From positions 62,001-126,000 of the forward strand of contig JAAALK010000871.1 of the NCBI GenBank assembly GCA_019279435.1: a stretch of DNA of 64,000 nucleotides, written 5' to 3'. The DNA comes from Zizania palustris (Eukaryota; Streptophyta; Magnoliopsida; Poales; Poaceae). Both the position numbers and the translations under genes were made by a program. Position 1 is the first letter of the stretch. Each line of letters starts with the position of its first letter. Positions 1 through 11,600 of this stretch are shown one piece after another. Below the pieces are notes generated by a model. That model worked only from the letters and a program-made list of their open reading frames with translations. It was not told the origin of the DNA and did not search any database.

Positions 1-1480
1 AAATTTCTTGCGCCTCAAATCAATTTAAGTTTTTATTAAGGATTTTGCAATTAGAATAGTAACTCATAATAATTTAATAAATAAATTTAAATTGAAAATA
101 AATTAAATTCCTATTTCTTTCCGATCGAGTTTGAAATCTTCATCCACGACCGTCTCTCTTTTTCCGTCGTAATTCTGGAGGAATCAATCTTTTATTTTCG
201 TTCGCGAAGTTAAAATTCTCTTTTTAATTGCGTGGTTTAAATTCCATGAAAAATCTATTTTTAAATTTTTTTTTATATTTTGAATTCCTGAAAATAAATT
301 CAAAACCTTAGTTTTGTGTTCATGTTCGAAATTTCTAATTTCGACGCGGATACACCATTTATTTATTTTCCAAATCGTCGTCTATTCGTCAAAACATTCC
401 TACGTTATTTCCTTGAAAACTAAATTTATAAATTTATTTTTAAATTTGAAACTTTCCACTTTTTCTCGAAAACCTAAATTTAAATATTCAGAAAATATTT
501 TTTCTATATTTTTTTCCAATCTTTTTTTTCTCTTTCTTTCTTTCTCTTTCTCTCTTTTTCTTTTCCTTTTCTCTTTTTTTTTTCCTGCGTGGCTGCATCT
601 ATCCCGTGCGCAGCCCTCTTTTTCTCTCCCCTCTCCTTCTTCCTCCTCCCATCCCGTAACCACTTTTCTCTCTCCCTTCTCCAACCTCCCGCCGCTTCTC
701 TCTCCTCTTCCCTCCCCCTCCTCCTGCCTCGGCCCGGGCTGGTCCGCCGGCGCCGCACCTCCTCCCCGCGCCCAGCCGCCGCGTCGCGCCTCCTCCTCGC
801 CGGCGCCGCGCAGCCGCACCTCCTCCCCGCGCCCAGCCGCCGCGTCGCGCCTCCTCCTCGCCGGCGCCGCGCAGCCGCTCCTCCTCCCCGCGCCCAGCCG
901 CCGCGTCGCGCCTCCTCCTCGCCGGCGCCGCGCCGCCGCGCCGCCGCTCCTCCTCCTCGCCGGCGCCGCGCAGCCGCTCCCGCGCGCAGAGCCTCCGCAC
1001 CGCGCCTCCTCCTCGGCCGCGTCGTGCTGCACACCTGTGTCGTGCCTCTTCCTCCGCCGCGCCACGCAAGCCTCGCGTCGTCCCTGTCATCTCCGGCCAA
1101 CCGCTCGTCCAGCGCCGTCTCCACCGCGCCGACGCACTGCAGCCCCTGTCCGCTGCACCTCCACCCCGACCGCTCACCTCCTCGCTTCACCATCGGGCTG
1201 TCGCCGCGCCGATCCGCCTCTGCTTGCCATCGCGTTTCCCTTGGTGAGAATCCCTCTCTCCCATTTTAATCTTATCAAATTGTTAAATAGTTTTAGCAGA
1301 TTTATTATGACTCAATTTGTTCGTCATAGCATTGTTGATCTACCCTCATATAGCTCTTTGACAATTGTTGATTTCAATCTATTATCACATCGATCCATAT
1401 ACCTTATCATCCGGTCTATTGATCTCAATCCATTATGTTCTACTGTTATTGTCTGAACACTAGAATGGTAACCGAAGGAC
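1..1480. other. Uncharacterised repeat-like region, AT-rich then GC-rich
   Basis: The first 600 bases are AT-rich and pyrimidine-rich. They lead into a very GC-rich block (about 720-1230) and then return to AT-rich DNA. This composition resembles a long LTR or a GC-rich leader, but I found no terminal repeat, primer site or recognisable protein. Overlapping open frames run on both strands, but they are low-complexity Arg/Ala/Pro/Ser products of the GC-rich repeat and are not gene evidence. Confidence 0.4.
745..955. repeat. GC-rich minisatellite, 61-bp period
   Basis: The word CCCAGCCGCC recurs at 771, 832 and 893, giving a 61-bp unit present about three times with few changes. The unit mixes CCTCCTCCTCGCC and GGCGCCGCG words. 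Because 61 is not a multiple of three, a reading frame rotates from unit to unit. It stays open only because the units lack stop codons, which explains the overlapping open frames on both strands. Confidence 0.75.
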
Positions 1481-1889
1481 TGAGTGAGTGTAACATATAA
1501 AATATTCTAGAGCAGCACATTTCACATATTCAGAAGTTAACCCAGTGGTTGCATAGTTCATCTATCTCATGCATATGCACATGTAGGACGAGTATGAACA
1601 ACACTACTCAATGTCGTACTGTGCACTTCAATATGCATTGTGCACATCTATTTACATGTTAATTAAGGGTTTAAGGGTTTTGGAGTGAAGTTTTGTTACT
1701 TAATTATGTCGTATTGTCATGTGAGGATGTTATTGTCTAAGAACACTTTATCTAGTTATGTGTCTATTTGCATGTTAAAGTATTGAACTAAGAATTTCTT
1801 TGTTATGTTTCCGTGGTTGTTATTTTTAGATGTATTACTTATATATATCTATATATGTGTGTGTGTGCGTGCGCGCTGCGGGCATCGCC

Positions 1890-1977
1890 GTATCCATGTT
1901 TTTTGGAAAATGCCACATATCGAAGTATCACTGTATCCATATTTTTTAGAAAATGCCACATATCGAAGTATTGCCGT
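1890..1977. repeat. Two-copy 44-bp tandem repeat
   Basis: Two adjacent copies share the core GAAAATGCCACATATCGAAG, at about 1906 and 1950, each preceded by TATCCAT(G/A)TTTTTT. No gene association is visible. Confidence 0.6.
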
Positions 1978-1980
1978 ATC

Positions 1981-2160
1981 ACGTATCCATCTCTACATAT
2001 AGCTGCCTTTTACGAAGTCCGCTTTTGCTCTCATGAGTTATGTGCTGTTGTTTGTTCTCAACACGCGCTATGTGCGGCTTCCCTTTGTTGGTAGAATTTG
2101 TCCAATGAATAGGGTATGTGTTTTGTCTTTGGAGGTGGTGATATTGGTTGTGTTTCGTTT
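1981..2160. other. Left flank of the hAT element
   Basis: AT-rich DNA with no supported gene, ending in the left 8-bp target duplication AGTTTTTT (2161-2168) of the adjacent hAT element. Confidence 0.5.
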
Positions 2161-2814
2161 AGTTTTTTCAAGGTTAGAAAAAGCGTATGCGCTATGCGTG
2201 CGGTGACCTACTGCATAGCGCTTAGGCGTTTTATGCGTCATTAAGCGGCGCTTAAGCGTTATTGACTTAGTCAACGAAAAGACCAAAAATAGGTAGAATT
2301 TTTGAGTTTCAGGTAGCTTACATTGAGATGAGTTCTTTATTTCTTTAAAATCAAATTGTCCCTTTGTTGTCTTCCTGTTCATGTCTTCTTGAACACCTGC
2401 ACAACATCAACTAAGAGATGGTTAGTTCAAGAATCAAGATAATAGTAGATATAACTAATTATAGAAAACTGAAATTATTAACTTATCTCTCTCAAACAGT
2501 AGGATCAGCATTCAACAATTCTGCAAATTCAGCACCAAACAACCATATAATGCATAAGTCTGCACCTACACAACACAAGCAGTAATGTACACAACTAACA
2601 CAAGTAACATAAGTACATAACAGCACCAAACAACCATATAATGCATAACATGAACACAAATTCAGAGATGTTCTTAGATTCATAGAGTTACAATCACACC
2701 ACAATACCACATAATGCATGAATATGAAATAAATCTCTCAAACACAATAATAAGTCTCCTCAAAGTCTCAAACACAATAAATTATTATTGGTGCATGATG
2801 ACACCATGCCGTCT

Positions 2815-5415
2815 TCATTGAAAACCAGTCACTGTCCTTATTTCATCATCATCTTCATCTTCAAAAGATATGTCATCCATCTCACAATCTTCATGTTCAG
2901 ATTCCCACTCTTCTTCATGTATCTCTCTAACCACCCTTCCACTTCTACGAGGCTGAAGCTGTTCATTAGCTCCAACAGCTTCTCCAAGCACACTCCATGG
3001 TATATCTGTACCAGGAACTACACCTTCATCTGGATCTGGAAATACCACTAATGCATGGTCATCTCCTCCCTCAAAGAAGAATCCTTGAGCCTCAGAGGCA
3101 TCAGAAGCTAGGAGGACCTCATATGTCTTCTTTTTGCTAATTTTTTCCTTCTTTGACAACATTCTATTGTTGAACTGAATGTAGACTAACATGTTCAATT
3201 TATCTGTTGTTAGCCTATTCCTTCTCTTAGTATGTATCTACAAATCAGATTGCCTTGTGTTAGTCAACAAAATATTAGAAGCTACTCGATAGTATGTGTA
3301 ACTCAGTACTAACCGATTCAAATGTGCTCCAGTTTCTTTCACAGCCACTAGAACTTGATGTTAGTGAAAGGATTCTAACTGCCATCCTCTGCAAATCTGG
3401 TACTCCACCTCCATACAGTCTCCACCAAGATGCTAAGAATAAAAAGTAGTCTAGGTAAACTGCTAGAATAGGAATGCAAAACAATAGAAAATGCTGAAGT
3501 AAAAACAGAATTCAAATTTACTACCTGGATTGAATTCAAATTTCTCATAGCTTCTTGCCATCTTCTTTGAAAAAGAATCATGTCTCCTCTGAAATTTTTC
3601 CAAATCCACATTGACAACTATATCTTGCTTATCATCATCATCATGGTAAATGTTTCAGCACAAATCATGAATTTTTCTAGGACATTTTGATCATCAAAAA
3701 TGGTGCTATTGTTATAAGAATAGTATGGATTTAGCAAGTATGCAGCCACATGCAATGGAGAGTCAAGTCTACCCTTCATCTTCTTATCAACAATAGCCAT
3801 CACATCTTTATAGTTCCTCTCCACATTACCAAAGGCTTCTCTAATATCCTTCTTTGCCTTGAGTAGTTCTCCGTATAAGAAACCCATGGATGGTTTTACA
3901 TCACCATCAACCAAACGAAGCAGCTTGACCAAAGGCTCAAAAATCTTCAAGCAAAGGTGAACATTATTCCAAAAGGGTTGACTTAGCATGGTAGCTGTTG
4001 CATCCTTGCCTTTTTTTGTTTGCACATTCGATATCACTTCCCACTTTTGGTCAACCACCATCTTCCTTAATTGCTCCTTCTTTTCCCACAAGCTTTGCAA
4101 AGTAAGAAATGATGATGCAAATCTAGTCACTCCTGGCCTTATGATCTCCTTCTTGAGGGTGAAGAAGCGCATACATGCTAAGGTGCGGTGGTGCCCATAG
4201 ACAAAGATGGTGAAGGCCTTTGCTTGGTCAATTGTCTTCTTAAACTTTGATAGGCTGCCAATTCCTTGCAACATTAAGTTGATAGTGTGGGTTGAACAAG
4301 AACTCCAAAAAATATTAGGCCTCTTATCCTTCAACATTGTTCTTGCTCCCATGTTGTTAGAAGCATTGTCTGTCACTACTTGCACTACATGCTCTGCTCC
4401 TACCTCCTCTATGGCCTTGTCAACCAGTTCATATATCACATCACTTGTATGTGACACATCTGACATCTCCACTGACTTCAAAAAAGTTGTCCCCTCACTT
4501 GTATTTGTGCACAAGTTCATTATGCTTCTTCTCTTCATATCTGTCCAAGCATCTGTCATTACTGAACATCCATTCTTTAGCTTATCATCTTCACGGTGCT
4601 TCAACAAACTTTGAGTTCTTGCATGCTCCTCTTTCAAGTATGTCTCTCGAAGGTCATGTTGTGAAGGGGGCCTGAACCAGGACCAAAGCAACCAATGGCC
4701 TCAACCATTTCTATGAATTCATCATTATCAATAGCATTGAATGGAATAGCTGCAAAATAATATTATACAACACAAAATTACTAACAAGTTAGCACAACAT
4801 GTCTTGCTATTTAAAATTCTAAAAATGAAGGTTAGTACCATGTGTGTACATCCATTTTGAAACATATCTTGCTGTTTGATGTGTTCTCTCTTTCCAAAGT
4901 GCTTCATTTATATTCTTTTGCCTCAAAGCTTCAGTCCTAGTTGCTTTTGGATCAATGGGACGAGTGAACCTATCCATTGGGCCTAGAATGCAAGGATCTG
5001 CAGAGCTGCCATTCTTAGAATGCACCTCTTCTCCCTCTGTCCTTATCTCTGACATCCCTGTTGAAATCAATACAGAATCCCTAAGATCTCTGTCTTTCAA
5101 TAACTTCTCCTTCTTCTTCTTACTTGTTTCCTCTAGATTTGCCTTGCACTTTGCCTTAACATCATTGCTGACTCTCTTACACTTTGCCACAGAAGAGCCA
5201 ACATGGCCAAGATGTTGCTTCAATCGATTGATCCCTCCAGTGCTCTCATGGCCACAAATAAGACACTTTACTCTCATCTTGTCAACAGGATTTGGTGTGA
5301 CCCCCCATTCCCATCCCATGTCATCAGAGTTCCTCTTTAGTGGATTTGAATTTGACTGAACCTCAGCCCTCTCCTCTGCCATCTCAACATTAGCAACTAT
5401 TGTGGGTGTAGTCAT
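2815..5415 (-). pseudogene. hAT transposase (BED zinc finger, DUF659, hAT dimerisation), frameshifted
   Basis: The transposase binds the element ends and catalyses excision and integration. Translation starts at the ATG ending at 5415. The first exon (to 4839) carries a BED finger: CLIC near residue 60, then HLGHVG and a closing cysteine. An 89-bp intron follows (4838-4750, GT...TTTTGCAG). The second exon carries the DUF659 core, with TDAWTDMKRRSIMNL and VVTDNASNN visible. Near 3300-3430 lies the C-terminal block with CERNWSTFES, the conserved hAT dimerisation motif. It is split by another intron before the final exon, which contains TDKLNMLVY and an acidic tail ending at 2815. Two single-base frame breaks are seen, near 4676 (before a PPSQHDL motif) and near 3650 in a T run. 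Without these the frame would be continuous, so the element may be non-autonomous or may carry assembly errors. Confidence 0.88.
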
Positions 5416-5814
5416 CCTGTATTAAAATTTAGAACAATCAGATTGAACAATGAACATATGCCCTCTTTCCTCTACCATCTAAGCAAACATACATAAACAC
5501 AGATAGCTTCAATCACAGAATGTTATCAGAATAAATTTTGTTGAGCAGTTAGATCATGACAGTAACTAGGGTGCCTTAAACTAAAGGTAGTTCACACTAC
5601 ATTGCAGAAGAATCTCTAGCTTCATTCCTCTGCTCCAAACCATGGAAAGGTACCAATCTGATATTCTGATTTATGGGATATGAGGTACCAATCAATAATA
5701 CACAATATGATAGACAACTAGTAGGCTAGTAGCAGCAGACAACAGTAACTAATTAACCTGGAAGAGGAGGAATACCTGGGAGCAATCAGCAGTGAGATCT
5801 GTCAGGGGCCGATG

Positions 5815-5995
5815 AGGGGGATGGCAGCAGCGGCGGCTGGCTTGGGCGACGGCTGCAGCGGGGGCCGACGAGGGAGGCGGCCGCAGCGGGGGCCGGCTTG
5901 GGCGACGGCCGCAGCGGGGGCCGGCGAGGGAGGCGGCCGCAACGGGGGCCGGCGAGGGAGGCGGCCGCAACGGGGGCCGGCGAGGAGGACGATGC
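5815..5995. repeat. GC-rich short tandem repeats inside the hAT 5' leader
   Basis: Imperfect tandem copies of words such as GGGGGCCGGCGAGGGAGGCG and GGCGGCCGCAACGGGGGCC lie upstream of the transposase start, in the presumed promoter/leader of the - strand gene. They create spurious open frames on both strands. Confidence 0.65.
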
Positions 5996-6362
5996 AGTGA
6001 GGGCTGGCGGCTAGGTACTCTGTTCTGTTCTTCTCTGTCCACGACTCCACGTTGCATATATTTCGCACATGCATCGCAAGACGCCAAAAGTTTCCCGCGG
6101 GCAACACCTTTTCTCACGCGCTGGCGCGCGCGCGCGCGCCAAAGTTTCCCGCGCGCTTCCGCACCGCTCCCGCGCGCTTCCGCACCGCTTCCGCGCCGCT
6201 TCCGCGCCGCTTCCGCGCCGCAGCGCGCTATAGCGGTCCGCCTATGCGCGCTACCGCTAAACATAGCGCTTAGGGGCTAAGCGCAGCGGAAGTGCACCGC
6301 ATGGCGCCTAATCGCGCTGCAGCGGGCGCTTTTTTCACGCATTTGCGAACCCTGAGTTTTTT

Positions 6363-6790
6363 ATGGGCCACTCTTTCTATGGATGTATTTGGTTAACCCA
6401 TATTTTTTAAGTTATAAGCTGTGAGTTATAAAAAACTGTGAAATTATTTATTTAGAATAGTAGATGCTTAACAACAAAGAAAACAATTCCATTTATCAAA
6501 TAATATCAAATATAATAAACTTATATAAACTGACCAAGCTATCGTTTTTTAATTTGTATGTTATGGTTAAAAAACTATTTTATCTCAGCTTTTATCAAAA
6601 GTTACTTAGAAAACTAAACACAAACATGCTAATGATGTTTATAACCGCAGAGTTCTATTTAAAGATCATGTTTATTAAAAGAGTCGCAAGTGTCTTTAAT
6701 ATAATAATTAAAAATGAAAAAATCTAATTCTTCCACTCCCCGTTTATCTTTCTTTGCTTCGGCTATAAAATCAGTTAAAATATGGGCAGA
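6363..6790. other. AT-rich intergenic stretch, no gene seen
   Basis: Very AT-rich DNA without stable open frames of gene-like composition. I see no terminal repeats or known motif here. Confidence 0.5.
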
Positions 6791-7315
6791 TGTCAAGGGC
6801 AGTGACGTCCAAGGTAGCAGGTCCCCGACTACGAAGCTCGTAGTCGCGGTCCGTGGTCGCCGGCCGGGTTATGCCCCTGTGTCGTCCTGGCCGATCGGGT
6901 TATCCCCCCTGATCGCCGGCTTAGGTAGAAGGAGAGGGAGATTAGATTGATAATAATCTGCTTGATCCTTGATCTGTTCGGTACATGGCATATAAATAGC
7001 CTGTGGCCCAACTACTTGGAGAAACAAACTCCACTTATTTAGGGATAACTAATAGAACTAAATCCTACTTTTCCTCCTAACCGTCGCTGGTGGCCGTGCC
7101 GCGCGCGCCTCCCTGCATGCTCGCCGTGCGCTCAGCTGCGCGTTCCTGGGCTCGGCGCACGTCCCGGGCCCTATGGCGCCTGGTGTATGTGCGCCCGACC
7201 ATGACAGCAGAGGATGATAAACCCCCTCCACCTCTGCCATGAGCAAGGGGTACAATTGTACCCCCCAAATTAATTGTGCCGTCCAATAGACAGCCCAATT
7301 ACCCATTATCTAACA
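6791..7315 (-). mobile_element. Possible solo LTR on the - strand
   Basis: Read on the - strand the stretch starts TGTTAGATAATGG (7315) and could end CTGCCCTTGACA (6791), giving TG...CA ends. It has a TATA-like word CTATTTATATGCC near 6988-7000 with a C-rich leader downstream. This fits LTR architecture, but no primer site or polypurine tract flanks it, and the 5-bp flanks do not match. It could equally be an unrelated promoter-like repeat. Confidence 0.3.
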
Positions 7316-8403
7316 CCCCCTCTCTCTCCTCACCACTCCCAGCGGCTAGCAGTCCATCACTCATTCACTCCCCACATGACCACGATTCCTAGCCCTAGCC
7401 GCCACGATCAGCCCTGGAGGTTGGCCGTTGGCGCACTACTACCCCACCGGCATCAGCCGCCCCCCTTCTGCAGTTTTGTCGCCCCCCTTTCTACTGTCGC
7501 CGCCTGCTCGTATCTGCCGACTGCCACTCCGCCCCTTTCGCCTCCCTCTGACCAAGCGCCCCCCTCCCTATCGGCCAATCCCCCACCCCCTGGTCGGTTG
7601 GCGCCTGCCTACCTGCCACAGTGAGTCTCCGATCTCCCTGGCACAGTCCCACTGCCACCGCCGGCCCGCTGGCATGTTTCAAGAAATGTTGATTTCCCCT
7701 TCATTTCGTCCTTGTTGTTCCTTGCAGGTGAACTGAGTACAGCTAGTTGATGCGTGGGGGCTAATCGGTGAGACCTTTGTGGATCCAAAGTATCCAACCT
7801 TCAACCACCAAGCTATATTAAATTTATGAGCATTGTTTTGAATCTATAATTGGGGGGAAGATGAATTTGAACTGCAGAGAAATTTGGTGTGCTGTTTTGA
7901 ATCTAATTTGGGAGTGTTTTTTTAAATCACAAATAAAAACCCACCAAACATTTTAGTTTTGAGATGTTCTTTGCTTATCAACCAAAGATGCAAGTTGCAA
8001 TGGTTGGCCACCTAGCAAAGGATTTTTGTATTATTGTTGATTATAAAAACTAAAGTGTGCCATTGCATGATACGTTGCTTCAACATATATGTCAAATGTT
8101 ATATGTATTGAGTGTCATCCTTATCTATAGTTTCAAATTTCAATGTGGTGTCGTGGCTGGACCATAGAACTGTTGTTGGTAGCTTCATTAGCATTAGCTT
8201 CATTAGATTGATTGTTTATCTTTGATTTACTTTATTTTATTTTTATTATTAAGCTAATTTCCGCCATATTACATGTGTTTTGTAATATGTTTAATTTCGT
8301 GCCCCCATCATATAAATCCTGGATCTGCCACTAGTCCAGACAGGCCACGCCAGCACGCCGCTCTCACAACATCTTCTCTTCGCGGTTGCAGCTTGGCGGC
8401 TAC
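7316..8403. other. Upstream region of the Rpr2-type gene
   Basis: A CT-rich segment (7310-7740) with low-complexity open frames is followed by AT-rich DNA to about 8320 and then a GC-richer leader. The CT-rich part looks like a grass 5' leader, but I cannot connect it to a coding sequence. No TATA box could be chosen with confidence. Confidence 0.4.
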
Positions 8404-8673
8404 ATGGGGAAGAAGCGTGGGGACCACGTCCCTGATGCGGTGGGGGCGGCCAGGGCCGGGAACCAGGCTGTGTCGATCCGTGAGGAGAACTCCGGGAAGA
8501 CCCGAGCTGACGCAGCCTCCCTGCTGAGGCTGCAGCACTTGCAGCGGTTGGCGGCATGGGCTTGCGGGGAGGCCGGGGTGGCACCGGTCAGTGCCCTGCT
8601 GGGGGCGCCGCCTCGCCGGTGAAGCTGAGGCAGCCGGGATACCTCTAGGTGCCTCTACCTTCGTATGCCAAAG
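8404..8673 (+). CDS. Exon 1 of the Rpr2-type gene (frameshift in G5 run)
   Basis: It encodes a basic N-terminus and a predicted helical segment around LLRLQHLQRLAAWA, then PVSALLG. The uninterrupted frame stops at 8620-8622. The frame leading to the splice donor is entered only if one G of 8601-8605 is removed. The exon then ends in TGC CAA AG at 8673, before GTGAGG. Confidence 0.7.
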
Positions 8674-11600
8674 GTGAGGGTCACTGCTTACTATACCCAG
8701 GATTGATGCTTCTGTCCCTCACAATTTGCCTGTTATTTGTTGGATAACTTGCTCAGCTCTTGTAATGAAGTTCCCCTTTTTTGGTTAATTCTCTGTCAAA
8801 TTGCCACGTGCACCTGAAGAAATCAATTTGACCCTTGTCCTGGAATTTAACCTGTACCGGATATTTTTACTGATATTAGCGTCATATCACCCACATCATA
8901 TGGAGTATTCTGAAGCTTCGTGACACCATATATCTAGTCAAATCCACTCTTAGACTTGCACATATCTTTCTCAAACTTTGTCTGTGTCGTATTGATTACT
9001 CTTAGCTTCTCAAGTTCTAACCAGATTTGTGGTAATCTCATTCCATTCACAAAATGACAGTTTTACTGACTTGCATTGACTAAGTCATTAAGAGGTACTT
9101 TTTCGGTGATGTTTGTTCTATTATCTGTTCTGAGAAGTCATGTTGCTGAAATACTATTTATATATGGCTCAAAACAAATCATTGATCATAAATTCATAAT
9201 ATTATATATTTTTGGTGTAACATTGTGGGATCAGAATGACGACTAGAGGGGGTGGTGAATAGGCGCCTTAACAAATTCTTGCGAATTGATGGCCTGCTCA
9301 GATTACCCAACCCACCTCTAAAACTCAAGATTCAAGATTCTGAATAATCAAAATATGTTCAAATGTGAAAACAGCCTTAAAAGCAATCTCAGGTCTATAT
9401 CGGAGTTTCAATTGTCAAATTAGACAGTTGGTATTTGAATCACCGAAATTCTCTGCCTAGATCGACAACTGGTTTGCCGACAGGGAGATATCGGTGAATG
9501 GTTGGTCGACAAAGATCAAAACATTCAAAATGAGTCTAAAATTTCATTCTGCTGTACTCAACTCATTATGTGGGTCTTTGATCAAGAATTCAAGCAAACT
9601 CAACACAATATGTCATAATGAATCCAAGATTAGCTCCAAGACTGATTCTGAAAATGATTAAAGTCTATGAAATCAAACTAGTTCAGATCAGTATTGAAAA
9701 CATATTCAGAACTTAAACACTATTGATGGAAATGAGAATTACACATCAAAACATAAGCTAATCAGAGACTGAAACTGAAATCAAACCTTCTGAATTAATC
9801 TGTATACTCACACACTGTTTCAAATCAGACAAGTACAATGTTCAGTTTCAAGGATTTCAGAAAAGCTACAAATACTGATATTGAACAAGGAAAAGACAGA
9901 TGCTGCTGAAGGATTTAAAGTTCCTGGCTGAGATGAATCACAGTGAAAAGAAAGTTTCAGCATAGTTGTTACGGCGGCGCGGCGAGGCGAGGCGCCAGAC
10001 TACCTTCACACCTTTTAGGCGAGTATGGCGTGCGGCGAGGCGACGCCATACTCACTTCACACTTCGCAAAAACGGCACATGATTTATCATCACTTAATTC
10101 TACTCAGGCCACTAATACAGTAATACTACAATCTATATAGCCACTAGCAAGATTAATATTTTAAGTCACTTAGTGTTAGAACTGATTGGTTCACTAGAGA
10201 TTAGAGTTTAATTAGAAAATTAACTGAATTAATCAGTTAACTAAATAATTAAATAACATATTACACAAAGCTGCCATAGCTACATAGGCATGGCATATGC
10301 TTTTGTGTTGCTGTCACACAGCGCAACTTTTTGCCATGCCTTTTTCACTGTCTCTTCTCTCTCATGACATCTCCTTTTTCCATGGTCATCTCTCTCTCAC
10401 AGGCATGGGCGCACTTTTCCTCTTCTACTTTTTCCACGCCTCTTGCCTCCTCTCTATGCATCATCTTCTCCATGTCTCTTCCCTTTCCCCCATTCTCTCG
10501 CAGTGACTCCGGCAGCACGAAGCAGCACAAATCATGCGGCGGCGCAGTCCCGATGCGGCGAGAACGCGGTCGCAACGCAGAGGCATCAAGGATCCAGCGA
10601 CGATGGCAGCACGGATCCGATGGCAGGGGCGTGGAACCAGGCAGCCGGGTCACAGATCTGGCAGCCGGGATGCAGAAAACAGGCTCGAGAACTCCATCGC
10701 CGCTGCCATCTGTCGTCCATGCGAAGCAATATGGCGTCCACCCGACGCCAAAGACGATTAAGCGGACGCCATACTCGTCGAGGCGGACGCCAACACCCAC
10801 TTGTGGCGAGTCGTCGGCCGTGGCGTCTGCCACCGACCGCCCGGACGCCTAATCGTCGATTAGGCGACGATTAGGCGACGCCTTAACAACTATGAGTTTC
10901 AGAACAGTAAACTTCTTCCTCAAAATTGCAGCCTCAAATTTTCAGCAAAAGTATTCAGCTGATCACAAATTTCAGAAACACTATATAATGCAAAGAACCT
11001 GACTATATAGATGTCTCAGTGACAACTACAACCACTGAACAGTAAAATTGATTCTTCGATACAAAATGATTATAGAATCAAACACTGGACTAAATTTCCA
11101 AATGCAGTACTGATTTCAATCCAGTACAGTGCTTTGACAATTTCTGGAGTTATCTCAAAACAGACAAAGTGCTCTAACTCTGTTTCAGGCAATACTGTAG
11201 CACATCTAGCACATTTTCAAACCTTCAATACCACTGAACAATGTTTACAAATCGCCTAGTCGAACCTAGTCGCCATGGTACCGACCAGAAAACTAATCGC
11301 GATTAGTCGATTTTGGTCGTTCTATTTAATTATTCCATATATTTTAGGAAATTTACATATAATATATATATATATACACACTATATAGTATATGACAATA
11401 AATATCTAGGTATGGGCCAAATTTCCAGCCATTACTTATTAGTCCAAAAATAAAATTGAAAAGCCCAAGCCCATTAACTAAACCCTAGCTTCACATCTTC
11501 CCTCTCCCTCACAGCCGCCACAACCCTAGCTCCTCACATCTCCCCTCTCCCAAACAGCCGCCACAAATCTCCTCCCTCACAGAGCATGCGCGCTGCACAT

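Larger units (their letters stand above)
2169..6354 (-). mobile_element. Complete hAT DNA transposon, 4186 bp
   Basis: The ends are directly visible. The identical 8-bp words AGTTTTTT lie at 2161-2168 and 6355-6362, the target-duplication length of hAT elements. The left end begins CAAGGTTAGAAAAAGCG; the right end, read inward on the other strand, begins CAGGGTTCGCAAATGCG, so the inverted ends are imperfect. Both subterminal zones are full of GCGCTATAGCG/TAAGCGCTT-type words. The interior holds a BED zinc finger, DUF659 and hAT C-terminal dimerisation exons on the - strand, in the usual order. A 27-bp direct repeat lies at 2531-2557 and 2622-2648. The perfect target duplication argues for a fairly recent insertion, although the transposase frames are broken. 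Confidence 0.92.

Noticed and set aside
314..1456. Overlapping open frames of 190-380 codons on both strands
   Set aside because: They come from a 61-bp GC-rich tandem repeat without stop codons. The products are low-complexity Arg/Ala/Pro/Ser and frames rotate between units.
5749..6264. Open frames in the hAT leader
   Set aside because: GC-rich repeat shadows in the promoter/leader of the transposase gene, with no domain or splice logic.
7274..7736. Pro/Ser-rich open frames upstream of the Rpr2-type gene
   Set aside because: Low-complexity CT-rich DNA. A GTGAGT word at 7621 looks like a donor but no downstream exon in phase could be identified.
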